A stretch of DNA of 64,000 bases from assembly GCF_014960965.1 (NCBI RefSeq), contig NZ_CP063169.1, forward strand, positions 281,581 through 345,580, given 5' to 3'. Position numbers and translations under genes: made by a program. The notes below the pieces were generated by a model. That model was not told where the DNA came from, searched no databases, and worked only from the letters and a program-made list of their open reading frames with translations. Source of the stretch: Ruania alkalisoli (GTDB lineage: Bacteria > Actinomycetota > Actinomycetes > Actinomycetales > Beutenbergiaceae). Positions 24,249 through 34,200 of this stretch are shown here, one piece after another (positions within the stretch are counted from its first letter, which is position 1; each line of letters begins with the position of its first letter).

Positions 24249-25337
24249 ATGCCCAGAAACCGGGCTCTCGTGGCCGCTGGTCTCGCTCTCCTCGTGCTGC
24301 TGCTCGCCGTTCCGGCCGTCGCACCTCAGGCCCTGACGGCGTGGGCGCGACCTGGCACCACGAACGACAGTCACGCAGAGCCCGTCACGTGGTCGGTCAC
24401 CGTGGACGAAGCGGCGACCAGTCGCTGGGGCACCTTCGACGTGGCCCTCACGTGGACGGACCCGGCCGCGAGCACCCGCGACGGATTCGTCCTGGACCTT
24501 CCTGCAGAACTGGTCCCTCTGACGGACACCTTCGACGTGCGTGCGGCCACCGGACAGGTCGTGGCGAGGGCCGCCGTCGACGATGGGGCGCTCACGCTCA
24601 CCTACACCGATCATGCCCTCGGAACTCTCACCGGCACAGCCACTTTCGTCGCCGGATGGGACGACGGCCCCAGCCCGGGTGAGGACATCACTCTCACGTT
24701 CTCGGCCGTGGGTACCACGGTCGACGTGGCGATCAGCCTTGATGCGGAGGATGAGGACTCACCCGGCCCGCGCCTGTATGGCTACTGGCGCGACCGCGCC
24801 ATCGAGGACACCGCATCACCAGAGGCAGCATTGCAGTGGCGGGTAGTCACCGGACGTGGCCCGGTGCGCGACACGGTCATCGATACCGAGCTCGGTGACG
24901 GCCATCGACTCGATTGCACCGGCATCACTGGCCGCCTGCAGACCGCGTTCGAGGCGAACGGGGATGCGTCCGCAGCCCATGACCTGCCGGCGGGTGCCCT
25001 CGACGTCGTCTCCTGCGATGGGTCCGGCTTCACGGTCGATCTACCCGAGGTCGAGCCCGGCACGGCCCTGATGGTCCTGTTCTCCAGCACAGTCACCGAC
25101 CCAGCGAGAACGGACTACTCCACCTCCGCTGGCTTCGCCCCCGGCTCTCGCGACCTGAACAGCACGATCGAACGCGCTACGAGCATCGGCACCGGGAGTG
25201 TCGCCGTGAGCGAGCCCACCGCCGGTGCGAGCCAGCCGCGCGCCTTCCTCCAGTCGCCTGGCTGGCTCTGGCTGCCGCTGGCCCTGCTGGCTCTCGGCGG
25301 CTCGACCCTGCTGTACCGGCTCGCGCGCCGCCGCTGA
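24249..25337 (+). CDS. secreted Ig-like adhesin-type protein with C-terminal membrane anchor
   Basis: A 362-residue exported protein. A signal peptide (RALVAAGLALLVLLLAVPAV) leads to two beta-sandwich domains. The first, from WSVTVDEAATSRWGTFDVAL, resembles the Ig-like adhesin folds seen before SdrD- or collagen-binding-type repeats. The C-terminus has one hydrophobic helix (SPGWLWLPLALLALGGSTLL) and a basic tail YRLARRR. No LPxTG motif precedes it, so it is a membrane-anchored surface protein. GGAG precedes the ATG. It is followed by the PIG-L gene after 56 bp. Ligand unknown. Confidence 0.7.
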   Translation: MPRNRALVAAGLALLVLLLAVPAVAPQALTAWARPGTTNDSHAEPVTWSVTVDEAATSRWGTFDVALTWTDPAASTRDGFVLDLPAELVPLTDTFDVRAATGQVVARAAVDDGALTLTYTDHALGTLTGTATFVAGWDDGPSPGEDITLTFSAVGTTVDVAISLDAEDEDSPGPRLYGYWRDRAIEDTASPEAALQWRVVTGRGPVRDTVIDTELGDGHRLDCTGITGRLQTAFEANGDASAAHDLPAGALDVVSCDGSGFTVDLPEVEPGTALMVLFSSTVTDPARTDYSTSAGFAPGSRDLNSTIERATSIGTGSVAVSEPTAGASQPRAFLQSPGWLWLPLALLALGGSTLLYRLARRR

Positions 25338-25393
25338 CCGCAGTCCGGCCCCGTTCCCGCTCAGCACATCTCCAGAAGGAAGCAGTCGACGTC

Positions 25394-26293
25394 ATGCACC
25401 ATGCCCTCACCCTGGTCCTGTCCATCCTCGTCCTTGCCGCCGTGCTCACTCAGGGCGAGTGGATCTCGCGGCACGTGCGTTACGCCCCGGCGGTGCGTGC
25501 TGCCGCTGTCACCATCGTCGCGCTCCTCATCCCGGCCAACGCCCAGGCGCTCTGGGTCGCCCCCGGATCTCCGTTCGCGGTGGTCGTGGCAGTCGCCTCG
25601 GTGGCGCTCCTGATCGGTTATGCCGGGGCGATCGTGCTACTCCGCTTCGCCGCCCCTCCGGTGGCGGCGCCACGTCGCATCCTCGCCATCGGGGCCCATC
25701 CGGACGATCTCGAGCTTGCCTGTGGAGGTGCGCTGGCCAAGTTCGTCGATGCCGGCCATGACGTGCACGTGCTGGTGATGAGCCGCGGCTCCGTCGGCGG
25801 CGACCAGGGCGAGCGCATTGTCGAAGCCCGCCGTGGTGCCAGCTTCCTCGGAGCCCAGAGCGTGGTCGTGCACGACTTCCCGGACACGATGCTGCAGGAG
25901 GTTGGTCAGGGGCTCGTCGCTGCCATCGAGGCGGCCATCACACAGGTCTGCCCAGATGTGATCCTCACCCATTCGGCGCACGACCAGCACCAGGATCACG
26001 CGGCCGTACACGCTGCGACGCTGCGCGCGGCTCGTACCCAGTCCACGATCTTGTGCTACGAATCCCCGTCGGTCACTCGCGACTTCAACCCGAGTGTGTT
26101 CATCGATATCGCCGACTATCTCGACATCAAGGTGCAGGCGGTCCGGATGCACCGGGACCAGTCCGGCAAGCCGTACATGAGCGCCCAGCGGCTGCGCGGG
26201 GTGGCGACGTTCCGCGGTGCGCAGGCGAAGCGGCAGTTCGCCGAGGCCTACGAACCGGTCCGGCTGCTCGGATCCGCGGTGGGAGACCTGTGA
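25394..26293 (+). CDS. membrane-anchored PIG-L family deacetylase
   Basis: A 299-residue protein with two or three N-terminal hydrophobic segments (residues 5-90) followed by a PIG-L/LmbE domain. The zinc-binding motif is AIGAHPDDLELACGG (near residue 100), and the second metal region is HSAHDQHQDHAAVHAAT. Family members remove acetyl groups from N-acetylglucosamine units, as in GPI and mycothiol synthesis. Here the membrane tether and the adjacent polymerising glycosyltransferase suggest deacetylation of a membrane-linked glycan precursor. The stop overlaps the next ATG by one base. Confidence 0.87.
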   Translation: MHHALTLVLSILVLAAVLTQGEWISRHVRYAPAVRAAAVTIVALLIPANAQALWVAPGSPFAVVVAVASVALLIGYAGAIVLLRFAAPPVAAPRRILAIGAHPDDLELACGGALAKFVDAGHDVHVLVMSRGSVGGDQGERIVEARRGASFLGAQSVVVHDFPDTMLQEVGQGLVAAIEAAITQVCPDVILTHSAHDQHQDHAAVHAATLRAARTQSTILCYESPSVTRDFNPSVFIDIADYLDIKVQAVRMHRDQSGKPYMSAQRLRGVATFRGAQAKRQFAEAYEPVRLLGSAVGDL

Positions 26294-27174
26294 TGCGCGT
26301 TCTGGTCACCGGTTCCGGCGGGCCGGCGGGCCGCGCCCTCATCGCGATGCTGGCCGAGCGGGGCCTCGACGTGCTGGGCGCCGACATGGCTCCGGTCATG
26401 GGGCTGCCGGTACCGACAAGGCGTCTCCCGGCTGCCGCGGACCCGCTGTTCCTGACCGAGCTGGGCGCGCTGGTTGAGTCGGAGTCGATCGACCTGCTCG
26501 TCCCGACAGTCAGCGAAGAGCTGCCGGTCCTCGCCTCGGCGGTCGCGCGTGAACTCTGGCCCCATGCGTGCGGCGTGGTCATCGGGGAGGCCGATGCGGT
26601 TCGTGCTGCCGATGACAAGCTCGTCACCGCGCAGCGTCTACGCGCAGCGGATGTGAGCGTGCCGCGGTTCGCGCGGCCCAGCCAGCTCTCGTCCGTGGTT
26701 GAGGCGACGTCCTGGTGGGGTGCACCGATCGTCCTGAAGCCGCGGGTTTCCCGTGGCGGGAGGGGCGTGCACCTCCTCAGCTCCGACCGGGATCTCGACT
26801 GGCGGATGATCGGCGACGATCAGATCGTGCAGGAGTTCGCTCCAGGGATCGAGTATGCACCGGTGGTCTACCGACCTCGTGCTGGGGCGTCCGGTGATGT
26901 GACCGTCGTCCTGGAGAAGAGTGCGGCCGGTGACCGGATCCGCCGCGTGGAGGCGCCGGACGTCGCTGCGCTCGCACTCCGGGCGGCCGGGGCGCTCGGC
27001 TTGACGGGGCCGGTCGACGTCGACGTCCGTCGCGACCCGGCGGGACGGCCCGTCGTGCTCGAGGTCAACGCCCGCGTGGGTGCGAACGTCGGGCTCGCTC
27101 CGGAGCTCGTGGACGCCATGCTGGCCGACCATGCGCGACTCGCGCAGGAGACCGGGCCGGCGTGGGTGACGTGA
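26293..27174 (+). CDS. ATP-grasp ligase
   Basis: A 293-residue protein. The N-terminal segment MRVLVTGSGGPAGRALIAML is a PreATP-grasp Rossmann fold. The ATP-grasp core follows, with VLKPRVSRGGRGVHLL (ATP-binding Lys and glycine loop), IVQEFAPGIEY, and DVDVRRDPAGRPVVLEVNAR (metal-binding Glu and Asn). This is the pattern of carbamoyl-phosphate-synthase-like and peptide-ligase-like enzymes that activate a carboxylate and join it to an amine. Between a deacetylase and a glycosyltransferase, amidation of a freed sugar amine is an attractive hypothesis. It overlaps the GT2 gene by 13 bp when the GTG at 27162 is used. Confidence 0.87.
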   Translation: MRVLVTGSGGPAGRALIAMLAERGLDVLGADMAPVMGLPVPTRRLPAAADPLFLTELGALVESESIDLLVPTVSEELPVLASAVARELWPHACGVVIGEADAVRAADDKLVTAQRLRAADVSVPRFARPSQLSSVVEATSWWGAPIVLKPRVSRGGRGVHLLSSDRDLDWRMIGDDQIVQEFAPGIEYAPVVYRPRAGASGDVTVVLEKSAAGDRIRRVEAPDVAALALRAAGALGLTGPVDVDVRRDPAGRPVVLEVNARVGANVGLAPELVDAMLADHARLAQETGPAWVT

Positions 27175-28562
27175 TCGACGTGGCCGGGGCGGGCGCCTCG
27201 GCGGTCCTCCTGTGGGGTGGGCTCGCACTGATGGTCTTCGGCATCGCCAAGCTCGTGATGGTGCCGCTCGCGGTGGCTTTCGAGTGGCGGGAGCATCGGC
27301 GCTCACGCCGCGGTCACCACACCCTCCTCAACGAGAAGCCATGGGTCTCGGTGATCGTCCCCGCGTACAACGAAGGGCCGGTACTCAACGGCTGTGTGCG
27401 TTCCCTGATCACTAACGGGTACGAGCGCCTGGAGGTGGTGATCGTCGACGACGGATCCACCGACGACACCCCCGCGGTGGCCGCTGAGCTGGCCGCGCGC
27501 TACCCGCAGGTGCGCCTGGTGCGGCAGGAGAACGCCGGCAAGGGGGCAGCGCTGAACCGGGGCATTGCCGTTGCGGGCGGGGAGGTCCTGCTGTTCGTCG
27601 ACTCCGATGGGATCTTCGCTCCCGGCGCGGTGGCGGAGATGCTCCGCGGATTCGATCGCCCGGACGTCGGTGCCGTGTGCGGGGACGACCGGCCGGTGAA
27701 TCTGAACCGGATCCAGACCCGCCTGCTGGCGATCCTCTCCCACGCCGGCACCGGCATGGTCCGGCGCGCCCTGACGATGATCGGATGTCTGCCCATCGTC
27801 TCAGGCAATGTCGGCGCCTTTCCCCGTGAGGTGATCTCCGAGATCGGCGGCTTCGACGAGACCACCGTGGGTGAGGACCTGGAACTGACGTGGCGGGTGC
27901 ATCGCGCCGGATATCGCGTGGTGTTTCGTCCGCGCGCCCTGGTCTACGCCGAGTCACCATCGACGATCCGTACGCTCTGGCGTCAGCGGGTCCGGTGGGC
28001 GCGGGGCCTGCTCCAGACGATGCGCATCCATCGATCGATGATCGGGAACCCGCGCTACGGCGCATTCGGAATCTACCTCGTTGTCAACACCCTGACCATG
28101 ATCGTGATGCCGCTGCTGCAGCTGCTGGTGCTGACGTCGCTGCCGGTGGTGAGCGCCGTCGGTACCGTCCCTGTTCAAGGTTCCACCGTGGCGGTCCTCG
28201 GGTGGCTCGGAATCGCCGTCTCGCTCGTGGTGGTCGGCTTCGCCACGCTGCTCAACCGGGCCGCACGGGATCTGCGCCACCTGTGGACCGTGCCGCTGTG
28301 GCCGGTCTACGCGACAGCCCTCGCAGCAGTGATGGCGTGCGCTCTGTGGAAGGAAGCGCGCGGCGGACCTGCGTCATGGAACAAGATGACCCGGACCGGC
28401 GTCGTGAGCGTGCAGGACCTGCGCGAGCGACCCGCGCGCGAGCCGGTGAGTGTGCGGGCGTCACCGCCGGTACTGGTGCGCCGTGCTCCCCGCCACCGCC
28501 TGGCAGTCGACGCTTTTGGTGAACCTGGACGCACGTATAGGATGCGCGGGCGGGCGGCGTAG
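27162..28562 (+). CDS. processive-type family 2 glycosyltransferase (PgaC/IcaA-like layout)
   Basis: A 466-residue membrane glycosyltransferase. An N-terminal helix is followed by the GT2 domain with VIVPAYNEGPV, VDDGSTDDT, FVDSDG, GEDLELTWRVHRAGY and the polymerase motif QRVRW. Three or four helices follow from residue 295 on, and the C-terminal tail is basic. The layout is that of poly-N-acetylglucosamine and hyaluronan synthases. A GTG at 27162 with GGAG 11 nt upstream is used; a GTG at 27171 overlapping the upstream stop is also possible. It is the second such enzyme in the cluster. Confidence 0.9.
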   Translation: MGDVIDVAGAGASAVLLWGGLALMVFGIAKLVMVPLAVAFEWREHRRSRRGHHTLLNEKPWVSVIVPAYNEGPVLNGCVRSLITNGYERLEVVIVDDGSTDDTPAVAAELAARYPQVRLVRQENAGKGAALNRGIAVAGGEVLLFVDSDGIFAPGAVAEMLRGFDRPDVGAVCGDDRPVNLNRIQTRLLAILSHAGTGMVRRALTMIGCLPIVSGNVGAFPREVISEIGGFDETTVGEDLELTWRVHRAGYRVVFRPRALVYAESPSTIRTLWRQRVRWARGLLQTMRIHRSMIGNPRYGAFGIYLVVNTLTMIVMPLLQLLVLTSLPVVSAVGTVPVQGSTVAVLGWLGIAVSLVVVGFATLLNRAARDLRHLWTVPLWPVYATALAAVMACALWKEARGGPASWNKMTRTGVVSVQDLRERPAREPVSVRASPPVLVRRAPRHRLAVDAFGEPGRTYRMRGRAA

Positions 28563-28634
28563 CGCCCGGCGCCGAGCCGGCGCGGTGGCTGGCAGGCATG
28601 TGCATGTCGGCCACGGCAGGTGAGGAGACGTTGA

Positions 28635-31073
28635 GTGACGGAGGCCGGCCACGGCGCACTCAGGCGCTCGTCCCTCGTGTCGACGTTCGAGCAGCTGGGG
28701 CCCGGGTCGGTGGTCATGATCAGCGGACCATACGGCAGCGGGCGAGGCACGCTGGTCCGGCAGTGGCTGGCTGAGCAGGGGCTGGACTCGGTCTGGTGGA
28801 ACACCGCGCGTACCCTCCCTCGTATCACCGAGGAAGAGAAGGAGACTTCCGCGGATGTCGTGGTCGTGCGACTGCACGACGGCGGCACGCACGATGTGGA
28901 GTCGATCCTTGCCTGCCGCGCGAGGTGGCCGGAGGCGATCCTCGCTGTCATCAGTCCCTATGGGTGGCCCGACGGGTTGCGTTCGGGACCCCTTCGACCC
29001 GAAGTGGTCGTCTCGGCGCACGACCTGGCCTTCTCGGCTGACGAGGTCGCCTCGTGGGCATCCGATCTCGGCGTCACGGTCTCCGCGACGCAGACTGCCT
29101 CGATCATCGACGCGACCGGTGGGTATGCCGTGGTGGTGGACGCCGTCGTGCGCCGTGCCGCCGTCGAGGGAGGGTACTCTCCGGATACTCTCGCCCGTGG
29201 TTGTGACGAGGCGGTATCTGACCTCTCTGCCGCCGCTTCTGGCGGTGTGGTGCCCTGGGATCTGTGGGAGGTGTCGCTGCTCACTGCATTCGGCGGCTCT
29301 CTCGCGCCAGTGGTCATCGAGACGCTGTGGGCCCGGGCGCGGCAGGGGCCTGCCGCGCTACGCGTGATGCGGGACAGTGGCGTGATCGCCGATGTGGCCG
29401 ACGGCAGACTCGGCCTGGCCCCCGGAATCCGGGCAGCGTGCCGGCGCCGGTTCGGCACCGACCTCCCGCACGACCGGCACTGGCAGATCCTTCACCCGCT
29501 ACTCGACCGGTGGGCGGCTGCTGGTCACCTGGACGATGCCACGACCCTGATGGGAACCACAGATCTGGACGGTGCCCGTACTCAGCTCATGGCCCGGCAC
29601 TGGACCCGTCTCGCCGAACTTCCCGCGCCCGCCGTGCGGGAGCGGCTCGCGAATATCGGGCCCCATTCCGACCCACATCTGCTCGTGGCGTTGAGCCGCG
29701 CGATGATTGATGTCTCCCACCCAGGCCATCCAGGGGAGATCTCCGTGCGCGACAGGGAGCGCGCCGGTGCGCTGCTCGCGGAGGCGACGGCCACCGGAGG
29801 GCTCGACGTGCCAGCCGTTGCCATGGCCACGGCACTCCACGCTGTTGTCCTTCGTGCACGCGGGCGCCATGACGACGCCTATGCCCTGCATGAGCACACC
29901 GTGGACGATCCCGGGCATGTCGCGTCGGCGCAGGCTGGCGTCACACTCCAGGCGGGTTTGAGTGCGATGTCAGTCGGTGCGTTGCCACGAGCGGGCGAGC
30001 ACTTCGGTGCCGCGGCTCAGCATGCCAACGAGGCGGGGCAGCCGCCTGTGGCCGCCATGGCCACCGAACTCGAGGAACTCGTGTACATCCTCGGGGCAGA
30101 CCCGGCGCAGTGGTGGCGGCGCACGAGACTCCAGACCGCGACATCGTCAGGCTGGCACAAGGTCACCCGCCTCGTCCGCCTCGTCCGTGCTGTCCGTACC
30201 GTCGACGTGGCAGCGATGCTCGAGGCGCGTGCGGATGACACCGAAGCCGCGACCGTGGACGACCCAGTGGTGATCGACCTGTTCGCCTGGTGCTTCCAGG
30301 CGATGGCCCTGACCCTCCTGGACCGCCCGCACGTAGCGCTGACCCACACCCAGGTCCTGCAGACGGCGCTCGCCGATGGTGAACTCTCCGCTTTCGAGCA
30401 GCGCATGCTGGTCGTCGCACGGGCCGAGGCTCTCTCAGCGAGCGGCGATCCGGCCGCGGCGCTGGAGTTGCTGGCAGAGCACTATGGCGAACCAGACCAT
30501 CGCTACGACGTCGAGCTGCTGCGTGCCCGCGCAGAGATCGACAGCGGTGAGTACGCCGCAGCGCTCACCCGGATCGAGCGGACTATCGCCGGGCACGACG
30601 GACACCTCGGCAGGCATACGGCCTGGGGACACGTGTTGCTGGCGATCGCCCACCGCGGGGTGGGTTCGGCGCGTGAGTCGGACCGTGTGCTGGAATCGGC
30701 GCTCGCGGCCGCGGCCCGCAACGGTCAGCGGCAGCCGTTCGCACGACAGGGCCTGGATGAGTTCGGGCGGCTGATCGCACAGGGACAGCGGCTGGCGCTG
30801 GATCCAGTGACGCATCAGTTCCTGACCGAACTGATGTCCACGCGTGACATGCTGCGCGCGGTCACGGCGCCCGTCACGCTGACCACGCGCGAGCGGCTCC
30901 TGCTCGAACGGCTCGTCCGGACTGAAGGGGTACGGCGTCTCGCGGGGGAGCTGCACGTCTCGCCGAACACTGTGAAGTCTCAGTTGAGGACGCTCTACCG
31001 CAAGTTGGACGTGTCCTCCCGGGCGGAGGCGATCCGGGTGGCGCAGGCGATGAGGCTCGTCCCGCTGACCTGA
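28635..31073 (+). CDS. large LuxR-type (LAL/MalT-like) transcriptional regulator
   Basis: An 812-residue regulator. A P-loop GPYGSGRGT lies at residues 31-39 of the NTPase domain. The middle 550 residues are helical and repeat-like, as in MalT sensor domains. The C-terminal LuxR HTH spans about 742-806: TLTTRERLLLERLVRTEGVR, LHVSPNTVKSQLRTLYRKLD, SRAEAIRVAQ. Several Walker B candidates exist, none certain. GAGGAG precedes the GTG. It sits between the glycan genes and the large surface-protein gene and probably controls one or both; three 11-bp direct repeats lie just downstream. Confidence 0.87.
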   Translation: MTEAGHGALRRSSLVSTFEQLGPGSVVMISGPYGSGRGTLVRQWLAEQGLDSVWWNTARTLPRITEEEKETSADVVVVRLHDGGTHDVESILACRARWPEAILAVISPYGWPDGLRSGPLRPEVVVSAHDLAFSADEVASWASDLGVTVSATQTASIIDATGGYAVVVDAVVRRAAVEGGYSPDTLARGCDEAVSDLSAAASGGVVPWDLWEVSLLTAFGGSLAPVVIETLWARARQGPAALRVMRDSGVIADVADGRLGLAPGIRAACRRRFGTDLPHDRHWQILHPLLDRWAAAGHLDDATTLMGTTDLDGARTQLMARHWTRLAELPAPAVRERLANIGPHSDPHLLVALSRAMIDVSHPGHPGEISVRDRERAGALLAEATATGGLDVPAVAMATALHAVVLRARGRHDDAYALHEHTVDDPGHVASAQAGVTLQAGLSAMSVGALPRAGEHFGAAAQHANEAGQPPVAAMATELEELVYILGADPAQWWRRTRLQTATSSGWHKVTRLVRLVRAVRTVDVAAMLEARADDTEAATVDDPVVIDLFAWCFQAMALTLLDRPHVALTHTQVLQTALADGELSAFEQRMLVVARAEALSASGDPAAALELLAEHYGEPDHRYDVELLRARAEIDSGEYAAALTRIERTIAGHDGHLGRHTAWGHVLLAIAHRGVGSARESDRVLESALAAAARNGQRQPFARQGLDEFGRLIAQGQRLALDPVTHQFLTELMSTRDMLRAVTAPVTLTTRERLLLERLVRTEGVRRLAGELHVSPNTVKSQLRTLYRKLDVSSRAEAIRVAQAMRLVPLT

Positions 31074-31101
31074 CCCGTCTCAGTCCGCGACCATCAGCGT
31101 C

Positions 31102-31130
31102 TCACCCTCGCTTCACCCTCGTTTCACCCC
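31102..31130 (+). promoter_or_regulatory. three direct repeats at 11-bp spacing before surface-protein gene
   Basis: TCACCCT or TCACCCC elements begin at 31102, 31113 and 31124, that is one per helical turn, about 110-130 bp before the surface-protein start. Heptamers spaced 11 bp apart are the usual binding pattern of activators that stack on one face of DNA, as for SARP proteins. The neighbouring LuxR-type regulator is the natural candidate here (inference). Confidence 0.5.
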
Positions 31131-31234
31131 AGGTGACTCTGGCCCTGCGTCAGGGTGCGGAGTTGGATGGGCTGCGGGTGGCTGTTGTGTGCCACCCGTC
31201 GAGAGCACCGCCGGGTGCGGGGGAGGACAAGTTC

Positions 31235-34200
31235 GTGCACATGGAACGACGGATCGGCCGGCAGGCGGCCGCAGTGGCGGCGACGACGGCCCTGGTCGGT
31301 TCGATGATGGTCGCCGTAGCCGGAGCTGCAACAGCGACCACGGGCGACGAGATCACCGGCTCTGTCTGGCAGGACTACGACGCCAACGGGACCTTCGACT
31401 CCTACGAGGACGGTCTCGCAGGAATCGAGGTGGTCGCCTATGACGCCGACGGGAACGTGGCCGGGCCGGTCACCACCGCCCAGGACGGGACCTACGCACT
31501 CGCGGTGACTTCGGACGCTCCCGGATGGCGAGTGGAGGCGAACCTCCCGGATGGCCCGCAGTGGGACCAGTGGCGACCCGCCGCGGTCGGTCGCGCGGGA
31601 GACCCGTCCAACGGGACCACGGTGCAGTTCGTGACGGTGACCGATGGCGCAGGCGTCGATGGGGTGGACTTCTCATTCCACGTGCCGACGGCCTATGTGG
31701 AGAACGACCCGCTCGTCTACATCCCGGTGCTGCAGGCTGGGGTTTCCGACGGCGCCTCCGCCGATCTGCCCGGCTCCGCCGTCATCAACTGGACGGCGGA
31801 GAACGGTGGCTCACCGGTACCGCAGAGCGGCGTGGTGCCGTTCAGTGAGATCGGGGCCACCAACGGTTCGGCGATGGTGCGCGCAGAGTCCTCCGATGAC
31901 ATTCCCACGGCCTTCGCGGCCGCCTACCTGCGGCGCCACGTGGGCTTCGGTCCTGGCGGCATCGGCGCCATCTACCGCGTGAGCCCGGACGGCGCGGACT
32001 GGACGGCACCGACGGCGTCCGCTGAGCTGTATGTGGACGTGACCGACTACGGCATCGATCTCGGCGGACCGGACCCACTCGCCGACCCCACCGATCCCGA
32101 CGGGCTCCGCCCAGATGTCACGGCAATGAACCCCGGATACGACTGGGCGCGTGATGCCCAGGCATGGAACAACGTCGGACGTGCCGGCCTCGGTCTGATG
32201 GCCATGAGCCCGGATGAGCGCTACCTGTTCGTGGTCAATCTGCACAACCGCTCCATCATCCGCATCGATACCGGAGGGGATCCCTCAGCGGCACCGGTCG
32301 CGGTTGAGGAGTTCGAGCTGGACGGGACCTTCCCGGACTCCTCCGACGTGCGCCCCTACGGCGTCACGGTGGATCCGCTCACCGGGACCATGTACCTGAC
32401 GGCGACGGATACGGCCGAGTCCACGCAGGACTACACGGACCTGCATGGCTACGTCTATTCCTTCGGCGCCGAGGCGCCTGGATCCCTGACGCCGGTGCTG
32501 GACTTCCCGCTCGACTTCGACCGGGATGACTTCACCGATCACTTTTTCCCGTGGGCCACCGAGCTCAGTGACTACACCTCGACCGACAGTCGCCAGGGCG
32601 GGACGGCGCCGGCGGTCCAGGACCATGGCAACGGAACGGTCTCGGTCTTCATGCCGCAGCCGATCGTGGCATCCGCCCAGGTGCTGCACGGTGACCTCGT
32701 GCTCGGGGTCCGCGACCTGGCCGGCGACATCTTCGCCATCCAGACGAACCTCTCCGGTGACCCCGCAGACCCGGACGCGAGACTGCTCGCTCACGAGCGG
32801 TCGGAGGGCGATGTCTTCATCGCCGCCCCGAACGGAGATGGCACGTTCGCGCTGGAGAACGACGGCGTCCACGCCGGCGTCGTCGGGAACGGGGCGCTCC
32901 AAGGAGACCTGGGCCCGGGCGGGCTCCGGTACTTTGACACCGGCTACACCCCGTTCAACCAGGACAACGAGTCCACCGGATCGATCGTGGTGATGCCGAG
33001 CCGCCCGGACGGGATCATGACGACCGGCATTCACGTGGCCAACGGCGGTCTGCAGGAAGGTACTCGTCGTCTGTTCCAGGACTCCGGTGCCGCCTACGAC
33101 CCGGCAGGAGCGCTGATCCGGAGCACCAGTGGAACCATGGTGACGTCCAAGGGCAACGGCCTCGGAAATGCCACCGTGCTCGCGTCGGCCGCCCCGATCG
33201 AGATCGGCAACTACGTCTGGTACGACGTCGACAACGACGGTGTGCAGGATCCGGACGAGACACCGGTCGAGGGCGCGACGGTGAACCTGTACGAGGTCGC
33301 CGGGGACGGCACCCGGACCCTCGTCAACAGCACGACGACAAACGCGCAGGGTGAGTACTACTTCTCCTCCTTCGACGAGGCGTACCAGCTGGCGACCAAC
33401 ACCGACTACGTCGTGGGGGTGGACAACCCGGACGATTACGCGGCTGGTGGTCCGCTGGAGAACTGGTACCCGACGGTGCCGGACACCGGTGACGACGCCT
33501 CGGTGGACGCTGATCGCAACGACTCCGATGGTCTGGTCGAGGAGACCGCTGACGGGTGGTTCCCGTTCGCCGCGATCACCACCGGTGGTCCCGGGGAGAA
33601 CGACCACACCATCGACTTCGGCTATTCGAACATCGACTACGAGTTCGACAAGCGGACGGTCTCCGGGCCGACGCAGTCTCCCGAGGATGACGGCACCTGG
33701 GTACTCGAGTATGAGCTGATCGCCGAGAACACCGGTGCGATCGACGGTGCGTATGGCCTCACCGATGACCTCACCGGTTATGGCGACGGCATCATCGTCA
33801 CCGACACTGAGGTGGTCTCGGGTCCGGACGGTGCGGCGTTGAACCCGGACTGGGACGGCGTCGATGACATGCGCGTGATCACCGAGGGCATGCCGATCAC
33901 GGCTGGCTCCACGGTGGAGAACGAGAGCGAGCACGTCTACCTGCTCCGCGTGACGGTCGCGCTCGAGGCTGATGCCGACACGAACGAAGCCCTTGTGGAG
34001 GCCGAGCAGCTCGCCTGCCGGGAGGGCCAGACCTCGGGCGACGAGGTGCCTACGACCGGCTTGTTCAACGAGGCCACCATGGAACCGGACAATCACAGCG
34101 CGTTCGTCGACGACGAGTGCGGTGAGTTGCCGAAGGTCGTCGTCGACAAGAGCGTGACAAGCGAACCGGCCGTCGTCGACCCAGAGACCAATCCGGGTGA

